A DNA stretch of 64,000 nt from Protula sp. h YS-2021 (Eukaryota; Annelida; Polychaeta; Sabellida; Serpulidae), in NCBI GenBank assembly GCA_949752745.1, contig OX457026.1:27962116-28026115 (forward strand), written 5' to 3'. The translations under genes and the position numbers were made by a program. The notes beneath the pieces are model-generated. The model did not search any database. It was given only the letters and a program-made list of their open reading frames with translations, and had not been told where the DNA came from. Shown one piece after another: positions 43,305 through 55,468 of the stretch; within the stretch, counting starts at the first letter, position 1; every line of letters begins with the position of its first letter.

Positions 43305-45698
43305 TACGTTGCACATTATTGTGTGTAGATTCTGGAAAATAAGTATTCAGAAACCTTTTTTTTTTATCTTTTTTTAACCACTAATGAACCGTTTTTTAAG
43401 CAATTTTGGAACCTTTGATAGAAAAATTTGGCGTGACATCACTGGAATTGCTTAGAGGGACATGAGAAGATGCAGATTTGAGCATGAAAACATTTTATGT
43501 GAAAGGCATCTGGTTGAACAAACTGATCGGCACTGCATCCCCGCGCTTTGCCTTCACTTGTTTTCAACCTCAGTTCTTTAAGATGGCACCACGAAATCTT
43601 GAGTAAAGGTCAAACTGTCGCGGTTCTTCCGCTCTTGAAAAAAGTACTCGTTCTGCTCTTCGGGAAATCAACATTTACAAATGCCTCACTGCGACAGCAA
43701 AAGTGGCCAGGATCAGCAAGATTTGAGGGAATAGTTATTAGAAAGACCAGAAAAAAACTGTCGTTGTGCGACCGCCTAGTCAAGTGAGATACGCCGCCAA
43801 GCTCTTGAACACCAGTAACATAGCCTGCGCTGATTTTTTTGTTTTTGAAATATGAAAAAAAAAAAAAAAAACAGAATAATACCACCACCAAAAAATTATA
43901 AAGAACCGATACTTTCTGCAAAGTTCAGAAGATTTTCAGGTATCATTTTCAGCTCATCGATTGACGTGGAATCGTGGAAGTAACCTAATTGTTGTTAAGA
44001 ATGCGGCTGTAAGAAACGTAGAACGCCAGCTTAAGGTGCTGGAATTATTTGTGTGAGAAGTCATCATTAGCATATTACGAGTCTTTCGTAAGTGGTGTGG
44101 TGTGGAAGACCGCAGTACGGCAAGACCTCTTCGGTTTGAGCGTACAAAACAACTTGCCTGTTTAATGAATTTAATGACCGACGCCTTTGTGATCTCTCAA
44201 ACTCTGAGGGTGATAAAGGCTAGTCCAAATATCTTTCACTTCCGTTATTTCTGATACAATCAGTAGTATCGAAGCCATTCCTTAAGGGATAGATGTGTAG
44301 ATTTGAATAAGGGAAAAATCCCACATGGCTGGAATGGCTAAGTACTAAAGGTCTATTCCGTTTTTTTGTGGGTTCGGGACGGCCTGTCTGAAGTTTTGAA
44401 AGAATTTGTACACGAACGTCGTTTCGGAGTGCGTTTAGCTTTCAGAATTTTGAACGTCAGATACGCTTCCCTTAATGCCTAAAGATCTGAACAGAGTTAC
44501 AGCGGAGGGGTAAAAATATAACTAGGACAAAAACCTGTCTTATAGAAAGTCGTCCGAAGATCCAGATTACACTATGGAAACATTGTCTTTGATACCTCAA
44601 GATTATCATAGCTAAAGATTTTTGGCTGGATAGAAACTCATGGATATGGCGTGGCTGGATGCTTCAGTAGGTCGTCAATTGATAGTTTTACGTTAATTTG
44701 ACGCAAGGCTAGCGAGCAGCTCTTTATTGTTCCAAGATAAAAACAGGTCATGCAGTGTGCAATAGACCGAAGTCCATCCTCCAGTCTGCTTGTTTTTCGG
44801 AAAATGCGTTTACATTGATCTCTGTTTAGTTCTGCTTCCTTGCTTGGAATCGAATATCATCGTTAAATCTATTGCGAGCCAGACGATTCTCAGTCGATCT
44901 ACGTGAAAATCAGCTGAATCTCTCCTCTGTAAACCCTTTCACAATTTACAGAGGCTCCGTATATTTTTATTCACAAATGAACTCCCGAGTTAGCTGAACC
45001 AGTTGTCACCCTAAAAATGTCAGTTTGCAGTGACTGCGTAGTAGTGGAACAAGGAAATAGAAAACTACCACATAGAAAAATATGAAGAAAATATCAAATA
45101 GAAAAATGTGAAGCAGCCTGATGTAGTATATGATGGAGAGGAATGTCGATTAAGTGGATTAATTTTGCTGGGTGAAAAGTGACCTGAAAGTCTGAGGAAA
45201 TGAGGTAGCTCACGAGGCATCCAAAAAGCGTTAAATGATCGCTGATGACCATTCCATCGTGAAGAGATTTTGAGGTGACGTCTTTGGTGGTAACACTGGA
45301 ATGGAGAAGACCAACTAGCCATATTATCTCAATTCCTCCCGAACGCTCTATCCGAGTGCTCTTTGTGTAAAAAAACCGCACGATGTGAAACAAGACACCC
45401 GGCCAGGTAATGTAGTGGTGCAGCAACCGTTTTGTAGTGCATCGCAAGAAAAACAATTGTGTTGTTTCTACAATTATTATTTATTGCGATTACTGAAATA
45501 AAAACACTACATTGAAAGATGTGAGAACTTAATCTTTGAAATTTTTCCATTCATTGACCAGCAAAGACATAGTAAGGATTTGCAATTGGTTGTCGTGTCA
45601 TCAACTAAGCTATCATGTGAATGACTACGGCTGTTTACAGTCTGTTTTCTTTTTTATTCAACTTTACACTTAGCAAAGTAATATATTTTTTTATATTC
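43090..45698. repeat. 2.6-kb tandem duplication in REV1 intron, copy 1
   Basis: Copy 1 of a direct duplication with period ~2609; CATACATACATATTGGG starts at 43090 and at 45699. It overlaps the 3' part of hairpin element E. The body contains coding-like stretches on the + strand, for example ERQLKVLELFV and VLKEFVHERRFGVRLAF, interrupted by stops. They suggest a dead mobile-element gene I could not identify. Confidence 0.8.
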
Positions 45699-48278
45699 AT
45701 ACATACATATTGGGATACATGTCTAGGTGATTCCCGTGTTATTTTTTTTTCGTTCCTTTTTCGTTTCTGTAAGGCTGAAACGTGGCAAGATTTTCTGTAA
45801 AAATGTATTTTTGTTGTACTTTTAAGCAAGGGATTTTTTCACGTGACTGATTGGGGGGCGGGGGAGACATATCCATTTTTATTTTAGCAAAAACACTGGC
45901 CAGTCTAGTTACGTTGCACATTATTGTGTGTAGATTCTGGAAAATAAGTATTCAGAAACCTTTTTTTTTTATCTTTTTTTAACCACTAATGAACCGTTTT
46001 TTAAGCAATTTTGGAACCTTTGATAGAAAAATTTGGCGTGACATCACTGGAATTGCTTAGAGGGACATGAGAAGATGCAGATTTGAGCATGAAAACATTT
46101 TATGTGAAAGGCATCTGGTTGAACAAACTGATCGGCACTGCATCCCCGCGCTTTGCCTTCACTTGTTTTCAACCTCAGTTCTTTAAGATGGCACCATGAA
46201 ATCTTGAGTAAAGGTCAAACTGTCGCGGTTCTTCCGCTCTTGAAAAAAGTACTCGTTCTGCTCTTCGGGAAATCAACACTTACAAATGCCTCACTGCGAC
46301 AGCAAAAGTGGCCAGGATCAGCAAGATTTGAGGGAATAGTTATTAGAAAGACCAGAAATAAACTGTCGTTGTGCGACCGCCTAGTCAAGTGAGATACGCC
46401 GCCAAGCTCTTGAACACCAGTAACATAGCCTGCGCTGATTTTTTTGTTTTTGAAATATGAAAAAAAAAAAACCAGAATAATACCACCACCAAAAAATTAA
46501 AAAGAACCGATACTTTCTGCAAAATTCAGAGAATTTTCAGTTATCATTTTCAGTTCATCGATTGACGTGAAATCTTGGAAGTAACCTAATTGTCGTTAAG
46601 AAAGCGGCTGTAAGAAACGTAGAAAGCCAGCTTAAGGTGCTGGAATTATTTGTGTGAGAAGTCATCATTAGCATATTACGAGTCTTTCGTAAGTGGTGTG
46701 GTGTGGAAGACCGCAGTACGGCAAGACCTCTTCGGTTTGAGCGTACAAAACAACTTGCCTGTTTAATGAATTTAATGACCGACGCCTTTGTGATATCTCA
46801 AATCTGGGGGTGATAAAGGCTAGCCCAAAAATCTTTCATTTCTTTTATTTCTGATAAAATCAGTAGTATCGAATCCATTCCTTAAGGGATAGATGTGTAG
46901 ATTTGAATAAGGGAAAAATCCCACATGGCTGGAATGGCTAAGTACTAAAGGTCTATTCCGTTTTTTTGTGGGTTCGGGACGGCCTGTCTGAAGTTTTGAA
47001 AGAATTTGTACACGAACGTCGTTTCGGAGTGCGTTTAGCTTTCAGAATTTTGAACGTCAGATACGCTTCCCTTAATGCCTGAAATATTAGATCTGAATAG
47101 AGTTACAGCGGAGGGGTAAAAATATAACTAGGACAAAAACCTGTTTTATAGAAAGTCGTCCGAAGATCCAGATTACAGTGTGGAAACATTGTCTTTGATA
47201 CCTCAAGATTATCACAGCTAAAGATTTTTGGCTGGATAGAAACTCATGGATATGGCGTGGCTGGATGCTTCAGTAGGTCGTCAATTGATAATATGACGTA
47301 AGGCTAGCGAGCAGCCCTTTATTGTTCCAAGATAAAAACATGCCATGCAGTGTGCAATAGACCGAAATCCATCCTCCAGTCTGCTTATTTTTGGGAAAAT
47401 ACGTTTACATTCATCTCTGTTTAGTGCGCGAGTTCTGCTTTCTTGCTTGGAATCGAATGTCATCGTTGAATCTATTGCCAGCCAGACGATTCTCAGTCGA
47501 TCTACGTGAAAATCAGCTAAATCTCTCGTCTGTAAACCCTTTCACAATTTACAGAGGCTGCGTATATTTTTTATTCACAAATGAACTCCCGAGTTAGCTG
47601 AACCAGTTGTCACCCTAGAAATCTCAGTTTGCGATGACTGCGTATCAGTGGAACAAGGAAATAGAAAACTATAACACAGAAAACTATGAAGAAAATATCA
47701 AATAGAAAAATATGAAGCCGCCTGATGTAGTACGTGATGGAGATGCTGGGAGAAAAGTGACCTGGAAGTCCCAGGAAATGAGGTAGCTCACGAAGGATCC
47801 AAAAAAGCGTTAAATGATCGCTGATGACCATTCCATCGTGAAGAGATTTTGAGGTGACGTCTTTAGTGGTAACACTGGAATGAAGAAGACGCAACGAGCC
47901 ATATTATCTCAATTCCTCCCGAACGCTCTATCCGAGTGCTCTTTGTGTAAAAAAAAAAACCGTACGATGCGAAACAAAACACCCGGCCAGGTAATGCAGT
48001 GGTGCAGCAACCGTTTTGTATTGCATTGCAAGAAAAACAATTGTGTTGTTTCTACAATTATTATTTATTGCGATTACTGAAATAAAAACACTACATTGAA
48101 GGATAACCTTAACCTTCGAAATTTTCCCATTCATTGACCAGCAAAGACACAGCGATAATTGCAATTGGTTGTCGTGTTATCAACTAACATATCATGTGAA
48201 TGACTACGGCTGTTTACAATCTGTTTTCTTTTTTATTCATTTTTACACCAAGCAAAGAAACATATTTCTTTATATTCA
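45699..48278. repeat. 2.6-kb tandem duplication in REV1 intron, copy 2
   Basis: Copy 2 of the duplication, with small indels and substitutions relative to copy 1; for example a ~40-bp deletion near 47743 and different poly-A lengths. It carries a second 3' end of hairpin element E (to 45909) without its 5' head, consistent with the duplication junction lying inside that element. Confidence 0.8.
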
Positions 48279-48546
48279 GCAGAAAGTGGTTGCTCCTTTT
48301 TTGTGGCCGGCGTTAGATGCTTCGTAAAAGCGCAAAACATCATAACGAAGACGCATTTTAATAAATGTAAATGAGATAAATATCCTCACAACATGAGTTG
48401 TTCCCAAGGTCTTCTGAGCTCATATGAGGTAGTTAGTAAATTGCAAACTATAACAGGTTTGCTCCTGAGTTTATTGGATTGTAAAGCACGTTTTCTAAAT
48501 ATTTTTGTATTTGGTGTTTTTTTTTTAAATTATTCTTATCTGCCAG
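48279..48546 (+). other. REV1 intron end
   Basis: Intron sequence leading to a T-rich tract (TTTTTTTTAAATTATTCTTATCTGCCAG) and the acceptor at 48546. No repeat was recognised. Confidence 0.6.
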
Positions 48547-48886
48547 TATTAAGGAAAGGAAACTGCTGCCGTATCAGGATTTTCTGCTGTACAAAGCGGA
48601 GACTAAGCGACAGCCATCGATAAGACTAACACGAAGTGCTGCAGCCACGGGCAGCAAGACGGACGAGACGGCGAGTGAGCATGCGCAGTCTTCTGCCGCT
48701 GGTAGCAGTACGCTGCCTGAAATGTCCGACCTGAACGAGGAGGAACCGCGGCTAGCATCGACCTCCAGGCGGGAGCTGTTCAAAGAAGACTCGTCGAAAA
48801 GTCAAAGGCTTGGTGAAGACAGTGGTGAGGGAGGTCGACTCGTGGCGGCTCAGGGCTCGGCAACTTCCGCCCGATCCCCTGCGAAG
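48547..48886 (+). CDS. REV1: REV1 exon: end of BRCT and linker
   Basis: The acceptor CTGCCAG|TATTAAG completes the split codon of the BRCT exon (AG+T, Ser) and continues IKERKLLPYQDFLLYKAE, the final helix of the BRCT domain. About 95 residues of low-complexity linker rich in S, A, E and R follow (SEHAQSSAAGSSTLPE, STSRRELFKEDSSKSQ), as expected between the BRCT and polymerase domains. The donor GCGAAG|GTACCA ends the exon in phase 0. Length is 340 nt. The frame is open throughout. It is the most rapidly evolving part of the protein, so the identification rests mainly on the BRCT end and on phase continuity. Confidence 0.85.
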
Positions 48887-48904
48887 GTACCAAACCTGTA
48901 TTTT

Positions 48905-50159
48905 GTCTTCCACTAAGGGAGACATATATAGCATCTGATGTGTCCGTCCGTCTGTCTGTCCGTCTGTCTGCACTGAGTTCTTATGAAATTAATGAGTCGA
49001 TTTTTCTCAAAACATACACACATATTAGGGTACATGTCTAGATGGATGATGCCCAGACGTCGCAAGAAGAACACACATATAGCGCAAATGTATACCACAA
49101 AGTTTTTCTTCATTTTCGTTTAAAATTATTTTTGGTGATTTTTAACCCAGCCGACTTTGTCGGACTGGGTTAGAGGTGTCACTGTAGGGGGCTTGAATGT
49201 ATGTGCGTATATTAAACTTTTTCTTTAAAATGCTACTCCTCCTACGGTTTTGCTCCAATCGTTTGATATTACGCAGGAATGTTCCCTGGCTGGACCCCCA
49301 CCTGGCTATTACTTTTTTTTGACGATTGACGAAAAACTGACAAAATGACGGCACTTTTGTGCCCGTTTTGAATCATTTTTAAAATGCTACTGCTCCTACA
49401 GTTTTACTCCAATTGTTTAGATGTTGCGCAGGGATGTTCCCCAGGGGTTCGCTTACCAGGCCATTTCTTTTGCGCAGTTCGCCCAAAACTACAGAAATGG
49501 TGCAACTTTGAAGTTTAGCAAAAACTGGAATAAATGGTAGTAAATAACTGAATTGTCCAACCATTCATTTCTCTCAGTCTATTTCAAGTAGTTATAACTT
49601 TGCTTTTTTTCGCGAATCAAAACATGCCGAATTGGTGGAATATTAAAAATGTTGTAAAATTGTGTAAATGTCGGTAAATACGTGAATCGTCAAAACCTAA
49701 CCTCTCCAACATCTCTTTTCGGGTAGCTTCCACCCGGGAAAACTCGTTTTTGTTTATTAAAATTATGAAAAAATTACGCAGTTCTTCATTTTTTGGCCTA
49801 ACAGTATTCATTTCAGAGTTTTTCCTCTCTTTCCTTGCTTGGTAACTCGGCTGGGTCATGTCCTTGGACATTCTTGTTTAAATTTCTGATTTTTAAGTTT
49901 TTTGGCCATTTTGTTGCGATGTTTCCGAAACAGTTTGTTGGATTAGGCAGAAACGTGGCAAGAAGAACCCACATATAGTGCAAATGTTTACTGCGAAGTT
50001 TTTCTTCATTTTGTGTAAAAGTGTATTGTTGGCGATTTTTAATTTTTTTTGCCTCGCCAATCTTGTACTTTTAAGTAAGGATTTTTTTTCCACGTGACTG
50101 ATAAGGGGCGAGGGAGACATATCCGTTTTTGTTTTAACAAAAACACTGGCCAGTCTAGT
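48905..50159 (+). mobile_element. Hairpin-headed element F (long copy of E) in REV1 intron
   Basis: The 5' hairpin is GTCTTCC-actaa-GGGAGAC (48905-48923), followed by GTCCGTCCGTCTGTCTGTCC. The body includes a ~80-bp sequence present twice (~49062-49140 and ~49960-50038), with element G nested between the copies. The internal 3' repeat AGGGAGACATATCC (~50111-50124) is followed by a 9-bp-stem hairpin GTTTTTGTT-TT-AACAAAAAC, the palindrome ACTGGCCAGT and the end CTAGT|T. It starts about 19 bases after the donor of the preceding REV1 exon. Confidence 0.7.
49144..49877 (+). mobile_element. Hairpin-headed element G nested in element F
   Basis: 5' hairpin at 49144-49171 (AACCCAG and CCGAC pairing with GTCGG and CTGGGTT, one bulged A). 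Two monomers with AAAATGCTACTCCTCCTACGG follow (starts ~49228 and ~49379). Near the 3' end CGGCTGGGT (49848-49856) is the reverse complement of the 5' start. Next is a perfect 6-bp-stem hairpin ATGTCC-TT-GGACAT (49858-49871) and the end TCTTGT|T. This is the clearest small example of the shared architecture. Confidence 0.72.
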
Positions 50160-50408
50160 TCATTATATTTCGATGCTCTAACAGTTATTAAATATTGACT
50201 CCAGAATCGTGATTTGGTAAAACGGCGATGTTGTTTTACGCATATCACATTGAGCCCAGGCTAAGTAACTGGAAAACATCTACACGTTTTCACTCCTCGG
50301 TATTACGTCGCATGTGAATCTAAACAAGGAGCTGTAATGATAATTTATTGTTAAAAATCGTTATAACCACAGTTGGTGATACGCCAGTGTTATATTGATA
50401 TATTGCAG

Positions 50409-50552
50409 GCTGGCGATCCAAACTTCTTGAGTGAGTTTTACGGTCACTCTCGGTTGCACCATATTTCCACGTGGGGGTCGGAAATGAAGGCGTATGTGAA
50501 AACCTTGCAGGCTGTGCCGTCGAATTTTGAAGCGCGCGAGAAAATTGTTCAG
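50409..50552 (+). CDS. REV1: REV1 exon: N-terminal part of polymerase region
   Basis: A 48-codon exon, phase 0 to phase 0 (acceptor ATTGCAG|GCTGG, donor GTTCAG|GTTTGA). It encodes DPNFLSEFYGHSRLHHISTW, the conserved FY-HSRLHHIS-W motif that precedes the catalytic core in REV1 (the N-digit region, which contributes to template-G eviction and dCTP pairing). KAYVKTLQAVPSNFEAREKI follows. Phase matches the exons on both sides. The conserved block makes the REV1 assignment specific rather than to any Y-family polymerase. Confidence 0.93.
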
Positions 50553-51050
50553 GTTTGAAGATTGTCTCCCTTTTGGAGTGTCTAAAACTTAGTGTTTAGA
50601 TAAAAAATAAACACTTTAAAAACACTGGTTGTCTGGTTAGTTATACTTTTTCGGGTTCTAAAATACTGAGATATTTATTGTGCTATGGCAAGGTAGACCC
50701 GTCAGAGCTGTTGTTTCTAAGTATGTACAAAAAGGTGCCCCCTGTGGGGTGGGGGGGGGGGGTTGGAATCTTAAGAATACACCCACTGCGTTCTGTTCCG
50801 TGCATGGCGTAGGAGACGACTAACTGGAATTTCTTTCTTTCTAACTCTTCTTGTACTATTTCTTCATTCATCATTCTTTTTTCCCACTTGTTTCTTTAGC
50901 AAGTGCGTTAAATACCAAACAAACAAACAAACAACCGAAAAGCTTATTAGCAGACATCTGTCTCTCAGATTGTGCCTGAGATCGTGACTCGTGAATGGCA
51001 GCAGATTAGCACGTTTGACAAGTATTTCATAAAAAGATCCGCTGGTTTTT
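50553..51050 (+). other. REV1 intron with SINE-like repeat
   Basis: Contains one SINE-like repeat (~50735-50935): hairpin CCCCCTGTGGGGTGGGGGG, the shared body and an (AAAC)n tail. The rest is featureless intron sequence. Confidence 0.65.
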
Positions 51051-51560
51051 AGCCCAGGCGACTATCGTCGCGGGGCTTTACTGATCACTTGTGGAGAATT
51101 TACTGTCTGTTATAGGCTAGGGGGCCTATATGAAAGGCTTCCGTTTGTCCGTCGGTCTTGGGTGTCTCGATTTTGGGTTTGTATCTATGCCCAACTGGAT
51201 TTCCAACACTATTAGTGAGGATCTTTTGAAACCTTACACAGTGAAAGAATATATACTGTAGTTGTGCACCTGGGTATCACAGTAATTATTCGCCGAAAAA
51301 CTGGCCACCGAACTTAAACAAAAATGAAGAAATTTTTATTAAATTTAACTGATCCATTCAGAGCTAGATCTCCAACACTACTGGGGGAATCTTTTGAAAC
51401 CTCACACAGGGAATCAATATATTTTGTAGTTGTACACCGGTTTGTATCCTATTTTTGCTTTGACTCATAACAAACTTAAACAGAAGTGATAAATTTGAGC
51501 TTACGCCGATCTGGGCGGGAATAAGTTGAAAAACTACTCACTGAAAAAATACTTTATTGC
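51051..51560 (+). mobile_element. Hairpin-headed sequences H in REV1 intron
   Basis: A hairpin at 51051-51077 (AGCCC..GCGAC-tatc-GTCGC..GGGCT) resembles the heads of elements A and G. Sixty bases on, a second hairpin ATAGGC-taggg-GGCCTAT (~51115-51133) is followed by a TTTGTCCGTCGGTC tag and two to three ~168-bp monomers (near 51200, 51368 and a decayed third) with CTTTTGAAACC and GTAGTTGTGCACC. No 3' inverted repeat was recognised; the right boundary is approximate. Confidence 0.5.
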
Positions 51561-51971
51561 TGTGGTGCACGGAAGTATTCATGTTTTCTGGCGTCTGTAG
51601 GCGAGTCTACAGGATTGTAGACGGAATTGTAGATCAACAAATGGTGGACAAAGTTGCTTTGAAAAATGGATATTGTTTCTTTTTTTCGCACTGTTTCAGT
51701 ACGTTTTCATGATGTAACTGACACCCTTTACAATATAAAGTCGTATCTGTGCTTTGTTTGCACAAGTGTGTGCCGACAAGGACAGTATTGGGGTCCTGTA
51801 CGAATTGAAGCGTCATTTCCAAAACTTCGTCAACCTGCTTCAGATTGATGCTTTACATGACTAATGCCCATTATGTTTATAGTCAATTCATATAAGCTGG
51901 ATTTCTTTTCTCTTTTATTTAGTCCAAAATTAGCTGACCTGTTTTAAGTACATAATTCTCAATTTATTTAG
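51561..51971 (+). other. REV1 intron end
   Basis: Intron sequence ending in a pyrimidine-rich tract and two candidate acceptors (~51922 and 51971). Only the second keeps phase with the preceding exon. No repeat was recognised. Confidence 0.6.
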
Positions 51972-52110
51972 GTGGTCAAAGAAAGAGCTGCTTCGGGTGT
52001 TGGTGGGATCCAGGAAGCGAGGAAAGTGTCACGGGACAGGGTTATCATGCATATAGATATGGATTCCTTCTTTGTCTCTGTTGGCCTCCGCAGCAAGCCG
52101 GAACTTGTAG
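51972..52110 (+). CDS. REV1: REV1 exon: first catalytic motif (palm)
   Basis: 139 nt, phase 0 in and phase 1 out (TTTATTTAG|GTGGTC, CTTGTAG|GTAAGA). It encodes VIMHIDMDSFFVSVGLRSKP, the universal Y-family motif with the first metal-binding acidic residue (D of HIDMDSFF) and the aromatic steric-gate region. SRDRV just upstream matches the REV1 approach to this motif. The second catalytic motif (SCDEA in REV1) should lie one or two exons downstream and is not in the window. Confidence 0.95.
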
Positions 52111-52307
52111 GTAAGAATGGTGGTTACTGTTTATTTGGAATCGTACCATCCATCAGCTATTTGTTCCATCATTAAGTTGCGTTCAAAGGAAGAAAGATTT
52201 GAAGTCTACGTAATTTCAGCAGTATGGAGATGGAAAAAGTTAAGTGACTCATCTTTGCTATTAGTGTACTGCAAGGAACTTAGAATATTCAGGATCAGAA
52301 GGTTATT
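52111..52307 (+). other. REV1 intron start
   Basis: Short intron segment between the donor at 52111 and hairpin element I. Nothing recognised. Confidence 0.6.
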
Positions 52308-55248
52308 AGTCCCCCGCCGGGGGACTATAGTTTTCGGGTTTGTCTGTCCGTCTGTCGACACTTTTTTGTTAACACACTCAAGCCTACATTTTTCCACCGA
52401 TTGTTAAGATATTGCATATATGGGTAGTACTGGAACGAACAAGGATCGGTATTGTAAATGAGCCATGTCGGCCCAAGGACATTGGCCCAGTTGAACTTTG
52501 CAAATTTTCCCAATCCTTACTCAGTCGAATGAGTTTGTTAACACACTCAAGCCTACATTTTTCCACCGATTGTTAAGATATTGTACATATGGGTAGTACT
52601 GGAACGAACAAGGATCGGTATTGTAACTGAGATATTTCGGCCCAAGGACATTGGCCCAGCTGAACTTTGCAAATTTTCCTTACTCAGTCGAATGAGTTTG
52701 TTAACACACTCAAGCCTACAGTTTTCCACCGATTGTTAAGATATTGTACATATGGGTAGTACTGGAACGAACAAGGATCGGTATTGTAAATGAGCATGTC
52801 GGCCCAAGGACATTGGCCCAGCTGAACTTCACAAATTTTCCCAATCTGTACTCAGTTGAATGAGTTTGTTAAAACACTCAAGCCTACAATCTGGATCGAT
52901 TGTTCAAATCTTTTAGATATAGGAAGTATTGGAACCAAAAAAGGTCGGTATTGTAAATGAACCCTGTCGGCCCAAGGACATTGGCCCAGCTGAACTTCAG
53001 AAATTTTCACAACCCTTACATACTGGAATGAGTTTGTTAACACACTCAAGCCTACATTTCTGCATCGATTGATAAGATATCTTAACTATGAGTAGTATTG
53101 AAACCAATAAGGTTTGGTATTGTAAATGAGCCATGTCGGCCCAAGGACATTGACCAAGTTGAACTTCACAAATTTTGCCAATCCTTACTCAGTTTAATGA
53201 GTTTGTTAACACACTCAAGCTTACATTTCTTGATCGATTGTTGAAATATTTTACATATAGGAATTATTGGAACCAACAAAGGTTGGTATTGTAAATGAGA
53301 TCTGTCGGCCCAAGGACATTGGCCCAGCTGAACTTCAGAAATTTTCACAACCCTTACATACTGGAATGAGTTTGTTAACACACTCAAGCCTACATTTCTG
53401 CATCGATTGATAAGATATCTTAACTATGAGTAGTATTGAAACCGATAAGGTTTGGTATTGTAAATGAGCCATGTCGGCCCAAGGACATTGACCAAGTTGA
53501 ACTTCACAAATTTTCCCAATCTGTACTCAGTTGAATGAGTTTGTTAAAACACTCAAGCCTACAATCTGGATCGATTGTTCAAATCTTTTAGATATAGGAA
53601 GTATTGGAACCAAAAAAGGTCGGTATTGTAAATGAACCCTGTCGGCCCAAGGACATTGGCCCAGCTGAACTTCAGAAATTTTCACAACCCTTACATACTG
53701 GAATGAGTTTGTTAACACACTCAAGCCTACATTTCTGCATCGATTGATAAGATATCTTAACTATGAGTAGTATTGAAACCAATAAGGTTTGGTATTGTAA
53801 ATGAGCCATGTCGGCCCAAGGACATTGACCAAGTTGAACTTCACAAATTTTGCCAATCCTTACTCAGTTTAATGAGTTTGTTAACACACTCAAGCTTACA
53901 TTTCTTGATCGATTGTTGAAATATTTTACATATAGGAAGTATTGGAACCAACAAAGGTTGGTATTGTAAATGAGATCTGTCGGCCCAAGGACATTGGCCC
54001 AGCTGAACTTCAGAAATTTTCACAACCCTTACATACTGGAATGAGTTTGTTAACACACTCAAGCCTACATTTCTGCATCGATTGATAAGATATCTTAACT
54101 ATGAGTAGTATTGAAACCAATAAGGTTTGGTATTGTAAATGAGCCATGTCGGCCCAAGGACATTGACCAAGTTGAACTTCACAAATTTTGCCAATCCTTA
54201 CTCAGTTTAATGAGTTTGTTAACACACTCAAGCCTACATTTCTTGATCGATTGTTCAAATCTTTTAGATATAGGAAGTATTGGAACCAAAAAAGGTCGGT
54301 ATTGTAAATGAACCCTGTCGGCCCAAGGACATTGGCCCAGCTGAACTTCAGAAATTTTCACAACCCTTACATACTGGAATGAGTTTGTTAACACACTCAA
54401 GCCTACATTTCTGCATCGATTGATAAGATATCTTAACTATGAGTAGTATTGAAACCAATAAGGTTTGGTATTGTAAATGAGCCATGTCGGCCCAAGGACA
54501 TTGACCAAGTTGAACTTCACAAATTTTGCCAATCCTTACTCAGTTTAATGAGTTTGTTAACACACTCAAGCTTACATTTCTTGATCGATTGTTGAAATAT
54601 TTTACATATAGGAAGTATTGGAACCAACAAAGGTTGGTATTGTAAATGAGATCTGTCGGCCCAAGGACATTGGCCCAGCTGAACTTCAGAAATTTTCACA
54701 ACCCTTACATACTGGAATGAGTTTGTTAACACACTCAAGCCTACATTTCTGCATCGATTGATAAGATATCTTAACTATGAGTAGTATTGAAACCAATAAG
54801 GTTTGGTATTGTAAATGAGCCATGTCGGCCCAAGGACATTGACCAAGTTGAACTTCACAAATTTTGCCAATCCTTACTCAGTTTAATGAGTTTGTTAACA
54901 CACTCAAGCCTACATTTCTTGATCGATTGTTGAAATATTTTACATATAGGAAGTATTGGAACCAACAAAGGTTGGTATTGTAAATGAGATCTGTCGGCCC
55001 AAGGACATTGGCCCAGCTGAACTTCAGAAATTTTCACAACCCTTACATACTGGAATGAGCTTGTTAACACACTCAAGCCTACATTTTTTGAAACAATTGG
55101 CAAAATGTTATACACATAGGTAGTATGGGTGGTAACAAGAATTGGTATTGTAAATGAGCCATGTTGGCCCAAGGACATTGTCCCAGCTGGAATTTTAATA
55201 CGAATATGATACGGCGGGGGACATAGTCAGTTTCACTGACCCACTTGT
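52308..55248 (+). mobile_element. Hairpin-headed element I with ~16 monomers of ~169 bp
   Basis: The 5' end is a perfect hairpin AGTCCCCC-GCC-GGGGGACT (52308-52326), then CTATAG and TCTGTCCGTCTGTC. About 16 tandem monomers follow, marked by GTTTGTTAACACACTCAAGC (near 52529, 52698, 52866, 53034, ... 55061). Monomers group into a 675-bp four-monomer higher-order unit (52852, 53527, then ~54200). Near the 3' end GGCGGGGGAC (~55213-55222) mirrors the 5' arm, followed by a perfect hairpin GTCAGT-TTC-ACTGAC (55226-55240) and the end CCACTTGT|T. Monomers share GATCGGTATTGTAAATG and flanking sequence with elements C and J. It lies wholly within a REV1 intron. Confidence 0.8.
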
Positions 55249-55468
55249 TAATTTTAATGCTTTTTGTGTGTGTCCAAATCATAAACCTTGTTGGGCCTTT
55301 CAACTGTGTTGGACACGCCGCTGCGAGATACGCCGGAAATAACCAGCCTGCAATATTTTGTTACTTCCCATTTATTAATGAGTTATACTATGTGAGTTTT
55401 ATAAAGAAGTTAAATAAGAGAAATGTAAAGGCGTTTTAAAGGTGATTTTACATTGTTATTATATGCAG
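55249..55468 (+). other. REV1 intron end
   Basis: Intron remainder leading to the acceptor TATATGCAG at 55468. Nothing recognised. Confidence 0.6.

Noticed and set aside
45065..45456. Minus-strand frames in the duplicated intron block
   Set aside because: Not conserved in copy 2, where small deletions change the frame; no recognisable domain.
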